A program made the translations under genes and the position numbers. 64,000 bases of DNA from Cryphonectria parasitica EP155. Its lineage: Eukaryota > Ascomycota > Sordariomycetes > Diaporthales > Cryphonectriaceae. Location: NCBI RefSeq assembly GCF_011745365.1, contig NW_024468914.1, positions 1,138,001-1,202,000 of the forward strand, in the 5' to 3' direction. The notes under the pieces are model-generated. The model was not told the DNA's origin and did no database searches. It saw only the letters and a program-made list of their open reading frames with translations. Within the stretch, counting starts at the first letter, position 1; every line of letters starts with the position of its first letter. Below, piece by piece: positions 56,226 through 64,000 of the stretch.

Positions 56226-57037
56226 TTACGAGGTCTTAGCACCCTGAGTAGGAGTGACCTTCTTGCCGTCCTTGTTGTAACGGACACGGGGAGGAGGAGC
56301 ACGGTTGCGACGACCCACGCGGGAGCGGACACTACAGGTGGAATCTTGTCAGCGGAGGCTATTCGGTGACGGAGAGGGTGGGAGATGGAGAATGTGCCGC
56401 CAAGGTTCTTCTCAGCCACCCGTGTCGACCAGGCGAGCTGACCGCCATGAAGGCAGGTAGACAGCAACGCCTGACCAGACACAGTTGTCCTCCATCGGGG
56501 ACAAACGTACCGGACAATCTTGCCGTGAATGGCGCAAGAGACACAGTACTGCAGCTTGAGGTACATCTTGGGGACGGTGTACTCGGCGAAGACCGAGGCG
56601 TCAGAGATGTCACCTAGTAAATAAGAAAATGTTGTTAGCATTGGCCGGTAAGGAGAGAAGGGTGAAAAAATGGCAAGGAGAGGCGAGGAAGTCGTCATAC
56701 GGATAGCAGCAGACTCGACCATGTTGCGGATGGTGAATCTCTTGATGGCCTTATCCTTGGGCGTGCATCGCGAGCAGTTGCTGCAGCGGATGGGCTTGGT
56801 GTGGCCGCGGCCCTTCTTGTTGCGGCCGTTATTCTTTCTCTATAGAGGAGAATTGGGTCAGTGAAATTTGCTTGGGCGTGGGAATGGTTCAGTCGACGGT
56901 GATGGCGACGACAGCCACGGGCGACAAGAGAGCAGCGCGAGCCGCCTTCAAACCAGCAAGGAGCAGACTCCGAAGCTGGGCCACCGTCGAGTGAATGTAT
57001 CATCAAGAGGGTATTATATTCGTACCTTCTTAGGCAT
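56226..57037 (-). CDS. RPS26: 40S ribosomal protein eS26
   Basis: Four exons on the minus strand: 57037-57026, 56839-56701, 56613-56511 and 56331-56226, giving 119 residues, the usual length. Exon 1 encodes only MPKK. Joined exons read [29 protein letters not shown] (first zinc-ligand cluster), then [12 protein letters not shown] (second pair), and end in [10 protein letters not shown]. The protein binds the 3' end of 18S rRNA near the mRNA exit channel of the 40S subunit. Introns are 186, 87 and 179 nt with GTACG, GTATG and GTACG donors. It is divergently transcribed from the ubiquitin-eS31 gene. Confidence 0.97.
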
Positions 57038-58357
<1,320 letters not shown>

Positions 58358-58844
58358 ACAATTCGACAAATAATCACGATTTGGGTTGACGATGGACGGA
58401 GTATGGGAAATGGGAAAAGTTTTTCACGGCTGCTCACATCACTGGGCAAAAGGACATGAGAAAGTCATCATGTGTCAAGGGATATTTGATAGGCTCGTCT
58501 AAGTCTCTTTATCTGGCTGGCGGCAAATGGGATACCAAAATTTGATGGTCAAGGTCTCAACATCATCTGTGTTCTCGTGCGTAATATGTGTTCCGATGTG
58601 TTGCTCAGCTCGTCATCTCTCTACGACCCTTGCCTAATTTGAACTTTGTTTCTGGTTTCCTTTTTCATTCAGGCTCAGCCTCGATCTGTACCTATGTGAA
58701 CGACTGCACCACCAGTCAATACCCAGTCAGGCCAGATTATTCTCGCCATGAACAGGAGTATTGATGTCAGCTTAGGGAGTGGTGGTGATAACAGCATTAA
58801 AAGTGGTTAATAATTTCCAGAGAAGTCTGCCTGACTTATGCTAG
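58358..58844. other. Intergenic between convergent genes, no gene seen
   Basis: 3' flanks of ubiquitin-eS31 and the chitinase. Confidence 0.4.
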
Positions 58845-60260
58845 CTACTCCCGGAACCCGTTCCTCAGATTCTCCCATTCACTCTCCGGATACTCTATGC
58901 AGTTCTCCTCCCACCTCAAACCTCTCGCCCCGCCAAACACATCCACGACATTTCCAATCAAGCTCTCGTTGCCCTTCTTGTCCCCCGAGCTTTCCCACCA
59001 CATAGCCCCGCCCAGGTGGTGATTCCGTATGTACTCGGCCTTTTCCCTGGCCATCGGCAGCGTGTCGTAGCTGACCAGCATCTTCTTGCTGTCGTCGTAG
59101 CTGTAGCTGGCCCCGGCCTCGCCATCCCGCACCTCTCTCGCACCCGGCAGCGGCAGTGCCTTGTAGTCGTATACACCTCTCTCCCAGCTCCCCTCGCCGA
59201 TGCCGCTGTACGGTTTGCCGATGCCGGCGGTGTTCTCAAACGCGCGGCCGTATAGTGGCATGCCCAGAACGATCTTGTCCATGTCCACGAACCGCGTGTA
59301 GTACTCCAGGGCGCGAGCGGTGCTAAAGGGCGTCGCGAGTGAGTTGTTCCTGGCAGGATACAGATTCGCCTGGTGACCAGCATTGGCATCCCACGAACCG
59401 GCATAGTCGTAGGCCATCAGGTTCCAGAAGTCCAGGTACCGGTCCATACCGCGCAGGTCGAGCTTCTCGTAGGTCTGTGGGCCCGCCGGGCACGCGACCG
59501 TCAGCTCGAAGTGGTGAGGCCGCCCGCCAGGGCCGTGGGTAGAAGAGGGCAGGGTGTGGGCGTAGGCGTCCATCTCCTCGCGGCAGGCCTTGAGGAGGGC
59601 GACCCAGTCTGCGGCCTCCTGGGCGTTGGACGGGTACTCCCAGTCGATGTCGAGCCCGTCGAAGCCATAATTCTTGAGCAGCTTAACTGCCGACCGGGCA
59701 AAGTTGGCGCGATTCTGCGGGGAGCCTGCGCCGCCCTTGAAGTTGGAGCTGTACGTCCACCCACCAATGGACAGCAGCACCTTGAGATTGCGGTTCCGGC
59801 GCTTGAGGAGGTTGAGCTGCTTCAGGCAGCCGTACAGCTTGTGTCCGTCCTCCCACTTGTCGCCGTCCCAATGTATCTCCTGGTCTGCCCACGAGTCGGT
59901 TAGGTAAACCTCGCCTGACTCGGGGCGGACGTTGGCAAAGGCGTAGAGAACATGTGTGAGATTCTCGACGGGTAGCTCCCAGGGGAAGTGCTTGCGGCCG
60001 TAGATGGCCCAGTTGACAAAGTAGACGACACTACGCGGGCTCCTGGTGGCGGTCATTATGTATTGCTGTTGTAGCTGTTGTTGGCGGAGGGGGTCACCGA
60101 TGCCTTCGTATTGATATTCGTCAAGAGTATGTTCAAATTGTAGAATGGGGATTTGATGTTGATGTTGTTGTTCTTGTGGTTGGGCGTTTGTGAGGAAGAG
60201 GAACACTGTGAAGCTTATAAAGAAAATTGTCCAGGGGAGTAGGCTGCCTCTAGGTGGCAT
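58845..60260 (-). CDS. Secreted GH18 chitinase, fungal subgroup A-like
   Basis: Intronless, 471 residues. An N-terminal signal/anchor (about 1-26, [20 protein letters not shown]) is followed by a Gln/His-rich linker and the TIM-barrel catalytic domain from [20 protein letters not shown]. The SxGG motif is at 164-167 (SIGGWTYS); the catalytic DxxDxDxE is D201, D204, D206, E208 ([11 protein letters not shown]). The chitinase-insertion region reads [25 protein letters not shown] and [11 protein letters not shown] are conserved substrate-cleft segments. No chitin-binding module is present. It hydrolyses chitin beta-1,4 bonds outside the cell or in the wall. An internal Met69 ([13 protein letters not shown]) could start an unsecreted form without the Q-rich region. 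Confidence 0.95.
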   Translation of the reverse strand: MPPRGSLLPWTIFFISFTVFLFLTNAQPQEQQHQHQIPILQFEHTLDEYQYEGIGDPLRQQQLQQQYIMTATRSPRSVVYFVNWAIYGRKHFPWELPVENLTHVLYAFANVRPESGEVYLTDSWADQEIHWDGDKWEDGHKLYGCLKQLNLLKRRNRNLKVLLSIGGWTYSSNFKGGAGSPQNRANFARSAVKLLKNYGFDGLDIDWEYPSNAQEAADWVALLKACREEMDAYAHTLPSSTHGPGGRPHHFELTVACPAGPQTYEKLDLRGMDRYLDFWNLMAYDYAGSWDANAGHQANLYPARNNSLATPFSTARALEYYTRFVDMDKIVLGMPLYGRAFENTAGIGKPYSGIGEGSWERGVYDYKALPLPGAREVRDGEAGASYSYDDSKKMLVSYDTLPMAREKAEYIRNHHLGGAMWWESSGDKKGNESLIGNVVDVFGGARGLRWEENCIEYPESEWENLRNGFRE

Positions 60261-61330
60261 ATTTCGGTATGCAAGGTGAATTTGAGACTCCGAGAGAGGT
60301 GGACGCGCTTGGTAGGGAGGGTGTCATACGTGGAGATGATATTGTGGCTCAGCAATAAGAGGGGCTTTGCATCGGATCCATGAAGAACGGGCGTCAGAGG
60401 GGGGCGGTGGTAGATGCCAAGGATCTGCTTGAGAGGAAGGCAAAATACAGTACATAGTAGATTGATCCTCCTGTAGAACGCTGTACAATGTGATTGTACT
60501 ACAAACACCTTTCAGAAATGGGATTGTTTCTTTCCTACCCTGATGTACCTGGAACGCTGCTGCCCTTGCTCAGCTCAGCTCGTCTGCGGGGTCGTTGACT
60601 GTGTTGCTGGCTTCTTCTGGTGACGTTGCAGACACAGGAGTAACAGCAAGACCAGGTTCCTGTCCAGTCATATGAGAGGCAAGGTTCTCAGTTGTGACCA
60701 GAAGGCAAAAGAAGACTCCATGACTGCCAGCAAACACAGACAAAATGGCTTGTACGTGTCCTGGTTTCATGCTATGATGTCAACCGGATGCACATGCTGT
60801 GTGCGCGCAAGATGGGCCATCTTTTTGCGCCGTCCACAATTCAGCTTGTCATGGTGCTCTTGGTAAAAGAAGTGACTCCCTCCTGGAGGTCAGTGCCTAG
60901 CCATTGTGCTGCTAACTCTCACTTCTGATGCTGTGAATACGAATGAATGAATGTGGCTGGGTTAGTGAGGAGCTCCTTTAACAGCCAGCTCTCCAGTTGC
61001 TGGGCTGTGTCCTCTATGCAGCAGCTTTGGGGGGCAAATTCTACTGACGTCTGCAGCCCGCCACCAGATGGCAGGTGCTACTGACGGCTGCTTACCAGCT
61101 GGTGAAGATACAGGATATCCGGACAGGGATGCCCACCTCAACATGGGGTCCGTGCTAACCTTGCTCCACCCCTGCAACTCCAAAATTTCCTTCCTACGGC
61201 TAGGAGTGGGAGAGGGAAAGAAAGAAAAAAAATCTCGAGTTGACATCCCGCGCCGATAAACCTACCAACAGAATTTCCAGCAGCAAATTATCGGCTGGAA
61301 TCACCATCTTGCCAGGAGATATTCGACAAG
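60261..61330. other. Intergenic between divergent chitinase and NOP56, no gene seen
   Basis: No supported coding or RNA gene; it holds both promoters. Confidence 0.4.
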
Positions 61331-62974
61331 ATGGCCAACATCAACTATCTACTCTATGAGTCTGCAGCTGGCTATGCTGTCTTCAAGGTGGTCAACCAGG
61401 CTGACAGCGTGGGCTTGCAGCTCAAGGAGGTTCAAAACTCGTTGAGCGACCTTGCAACTTTCAGCAAATATGTCAAGCTTGAGAGCTTCAAGCCATACGA
61501 GTACGTTTGACTGCTGGCGTCAGAGAATTCGTATGAAAATGTTTCCACCCAGTTGACACAATGTCCCCCTTCCAGAAATGCAGCGCAGACCTTAGAAAAC
61601 ATCAACTTGATCTCTGAGGGTATCATGCCCGACACCCTCAGGTCCGTCCTCGAGCTCGTCCTCCCGCAGACATCCGGCCACAAGTCCAAGATCGTTCTCG
61701 GTGTACAAGATAAGAAATTGGCGGGAGAGATCAGCTCCACCTTCAAGGGTGTTGAGTGCGAGACCAGCGACACGAGCGAGGTGGTCGCCGACCTGCTGCG
61801 AGGGATCCGTGTGCATGCCGAGAAGCTCCTCAAGGGCCTGCAGGATGGTGATCTGGGCCGTGCGCAGCTGGGTATGGGCCACGCCTACTCCCGCGCCAAG
61901 GTCAAGTTCTCCGTCCACAAGAACGACAACCACATTATCCAGGCCATTGCGACGCTCGATGCTCTTGACAAGGGTATCAACCAGGGCTGCATGCGTGTGC
62001 GTGAGTGGTACGGCTGGCACTTCCCCGAGCTGATCAGGATCGTGTCGGACAATGCTACCTACGCGAAAATGGTGCTGGCCATTGGCAACAAGAAGACTCT
62101 GAACGATGAAAAGCTGCACGACATCGCGGCTGTGGTGGACGACGACGGCGAGAAGGCTGAGGATATCATCCACGCAGCGAGGATGTCGATGGGCATGGAC
62201 ATCACCGACACGGATCTGGTCATGGTCAAGTCATTTGCCGAGTCCGTAAGCAAGATGGCAGACTACCGCAAGGCGCTGTCCAAGTCTCTGGACGACAAGA
62301 TGGGCGACGTCGCGCCCAACCTGCAGTGCATTCTTGGCACGCCCGTGGCAGCCAGACTTATCTCCCACGCCGGCTCCCTGACCAACCTCGCCAAATACCC
62401 AGCCTCTACCCTCCAGATCCTTGGTGCCGAGAAGGCTCTCTTCCGCGCCCTTAAGACCAAGGGTGCCACCCCCAAGTACGGTCTGATTTACCAGTCGTCG
62501 TTTATCGGACGCGCTGGTCCCAAGATCAAGGGCCGCATCTCGAGATACCTTGCCAACAAGTGCAGCATCGCTTCGCGCATCGACAACTTTTCCGAGCACC
62601 CCTCCGCGCGCTTCGGCGAGGTCTTGCGGCAGCAGCTCGAGGACCGCCTCGAGTTCTACGCCACTGGAAAGAAGCCCATCAAGAACGAGGAGGCCATGAG
62701 CAACGCCATGAAGGCGATCCTGGGCGATGGTGGCGATGATCTCGCCATCGATACGGAGATGATTGATGTGCACCCTGGCAAGCAGGAGGACGGCAGCAGC
62801 AGCGCCAAGAAGAGCAAGAAGGACAAGAAGGACAAGAAGAGGAAATCCGACGCCATGGACATCGACGAGCCCGCGCCAGCAGAAGACAAGGCCGAGAAGA
62901 AGAAGAAGAAGCACAAGGGTGACGACGACAAGAAGGAGAAGAAGAAGAAGAAGGACAAGAAGGTCGAGGCTTAG
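61331..62974 (+). CDS. NOP56: NOP56, box C/D snoRNP core protein
   Basis: Two exons, 61331-61500 and 61576-62974 (intron 75 nt, GTACGT...TTCCAG), 522 residues. N-terminal domain MANINYLLYESAAGYAVFKV; splice junction PYE|NAAQTLENINLISEGI. Coiled-coil and Nop domain follow with LGRAQLGMGHAYSRAKVKFS, NDNHIIQAIATLDALDKGIN, RVREWYGWHFPELIRIVSDN, ARLISHAGSLTNLAKYPAST, QILGAEKALFRALKTKGATP and GLIYQSSFIGRAGPKIKGRI. The C-terminus is a KKE/KKD-rich nucleolar tail. Nop56 joins Nop58, fibrillarin and Snu13 to guide rRNA 2'-O-methylation. An open, basic, in-frame 41-codon segment follows the TAG (see findings). Confidence 0.97.
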
Positions 62975-63100
62975 GACACCCCGATCCGAAGGAAGCGGAT
63001 GGTTGAGAGACACAGACACTTGGCTATGGCCAAGAAGGAGAAGGCCACCCAGGCCAAAGCGCGCAAGGCTTCCTCTTTGAAGAAGAAAACCAAAGCCTAA
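62975..63100 (+). other. In-frame basic extension after the NOP56 stop codon
   Basis: Directly after TAG, the same frame stays open for 41 codons (RRKRMVERHRHLAMAKKEKA...) to a TAA at 63098-63100. The composition (Lys, Arg, Ala) matches the NOP56 tail. It may be a former C-terminus cut by a new stop, a readthrough extension, or chance purine-rich 3' UTR. Confidence 0.4.
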
Positions 63101-63909
63101 TGTGTGCGCTGCCTCAATCTTCTTCTGCCTCTCTTCCTCCACGCCATCCTTGCCCCTCTCTTTCTTCATTTATCGTCGCTTATCTCACACCTCTTTTATT
63201 TTCGTCGTCCGTCTCTGTTGGCTGGAGTTAAGAGGGTTGCGGGTGAAAAAACTTTGGCATCGGCGTTCCTGGATCTCTTTCTTTTTCTTTTTTTCTCAAT
63301 TCAATTGAATGCCTTTGCGGGGAGTGTCGTGAAGTTGGGGGAGGCAGGGGATCGAAGTTTTTTGTGTACCATCATCAGTCTTCATACCCAGGGCAGATCA
63401 TTGAGATCGTCATGATTACTGGAGGCCAGGTCGGTCTCTGGTCGTATGATAGAAGGCAAAAGCAATGAAAAGGCGGCACTACCTTGAAGTCCATTCTTTG
63501 ATCTGCTGAGCTGGTGCATGTGCCTGGGTAGGATTCAACCGAATCAATTTTAAAAGAATCAAATAAGGGGACGACATAGACGGTTCAGAACTACTGTCAT
63601 TCCACAGCGTATCTACAAACAAGACGCTTTTTCCCCCAACTATGCGCAAAGCTATCCTTACCCTCTTCCATTTCCACCCACCCCATTCATCCTGTTCCTA
63701 TGCATAAAAGAAATTGTAACATAAAAAAGTAAAAGAAAACGCCTTGACGCCCTGAGTCTGCTTGCTTGCTTCAGTCAGGTTATAAGGTATCGTATATCAC
63801 CACTGGCCGCACGCCCGACACTTTGTGATTGATGCCCAGTTGGTCGCCGTTTGACCCCCTCCCCCCTCCTGCTTATTTTTGGGATCCTGCCGCTTTTCTT
63901 TCCCTTCTT
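63101..63909. other. Intergenic, no gene seen
   Basis: T/C-rich 3' flank of NOP56 and 3' flank of the convergent gene at the window edge. Confidence 0.4.
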
Positions 63910-64000
63910 CTATGCGCCCTCACTGCCGAATTCGTTTGTCCACTCCGCGTTCCTTGTCAGATCCTCCTGCGAGACGGTCGGTCTTGACGACTTGACGGAC
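63910..64000 (-). CDS. VPS4: VPS4-type AAA ATPase, C-terminal 29 residues only
   Basis: The minus strand from 63999 reads SVKSSRPTVSQEDLTRNAEW and then TNEFGSEGA before TAG (CTA at 63910-63912). The pattern S.RPTV...DL......(W/F)T..FG.EG at the extreme C-terminus is that of Vps4, the ESCRT-III disassembly ATPase (C-terminal helix packing on the AAA domain). The rest of the gene lies to the right of the window. Identification rests on this short tail only. Confidence 0.72.
   Translation of the reverse strand, partial: SVKSSRPTVSQEDLTRNAEWTNEFGSEGA

Noticed and set aside
61501..61575. Possible intronic C/D snoRNA in NOP56
   Set aside because: No RUGAUGA C box with CUGA D box pair in the 75-nt intron.

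Overview
This window is nuclear DNA of a filamentous ascomycete, most likely a Sordariomycete-type Pezizomycotina. The genes are short-intron genes (about 50-120 nt, GTRNGT...YAG) with GC-rich third positions. They include a GH11 xylanase, a fungal-type GH18 chitinase, a PNS1-type transporter, a ubiquitin-eS31 fusion and an intron-bearing tRNA-Gly. The species cannot be fixed from sequence alone.

Layout. (1) 1-4.1 kb: the 3' end of an SDR polyol dehydrogenase, a Nudix ADP-sugar pyrophosphatase, a doubtful spliced minus-strand gene tail to tail with it, and a small conserved fungal protein on the minus strand. (2) 4.1-23.5 kb: a gene desert holding only degraded coding-like tracts, plus one complete LTR retrotransposon at 13889-21862. 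(3) 23.5-31.2 kb: a hexapeptide acetyltransferase and a membrane-anchored arylsulfotransferase-family protein, separated by another desert. (4) 34.3-43.1 kb: a secreted SurE-like phosphatase, a previously unlisted small acidic protein gene, a secreted GH11 xylanase, an RraA/HMG-aldolase-like protein, a gluconokinase and an MDR oxidoreductase with a GC-AG intron. (5) 43.5-55.8 kb: tRNA-Gly(GCC), PNS1, a Myb/HTH-like protein, an MFS transporter and a SAM methyltransferase. (6) 56.2-64 kb: a housekeeping block with eS26 and ubiquitin-eS31 divergently transcribed, a secreted GH18 chitinase, NOP56, and the C-terminus of VPS4 at the window edge.

The most interesting object is the retrotransposon. 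It is a 7974-bp Ty3/gypsy-like (chromovirus-type) element. It has LTRs that look identical by eye (233 bp each), a perfect 5-bp target-site duplication, and one uninterrupted 2299-codon Gag-Pol frame. The Gag carries a C2HC finger instead of a retroviral zinc knuckle. The integrase is followed by a chromodomain and then two AT-hook (RGRP) motifs. The LTR carries a 26-bp perfect palindrome with a TATATA core and a perfect tRNA A-box-like sequence. All this indicates a very recent insertion that is unlikely to have been inactivated.

Functional links are otherwise loose. SurE, xylanase and chitinase suggest a secreted saprobic or biotrophic repertoire. The eS26/ubiquitin-eS31 pair and NOP56 are ribosome-biogenesis genes within about 6 kb. 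No secondary-metabolite core enzyme, CRISPR array or rRNA gene is present.
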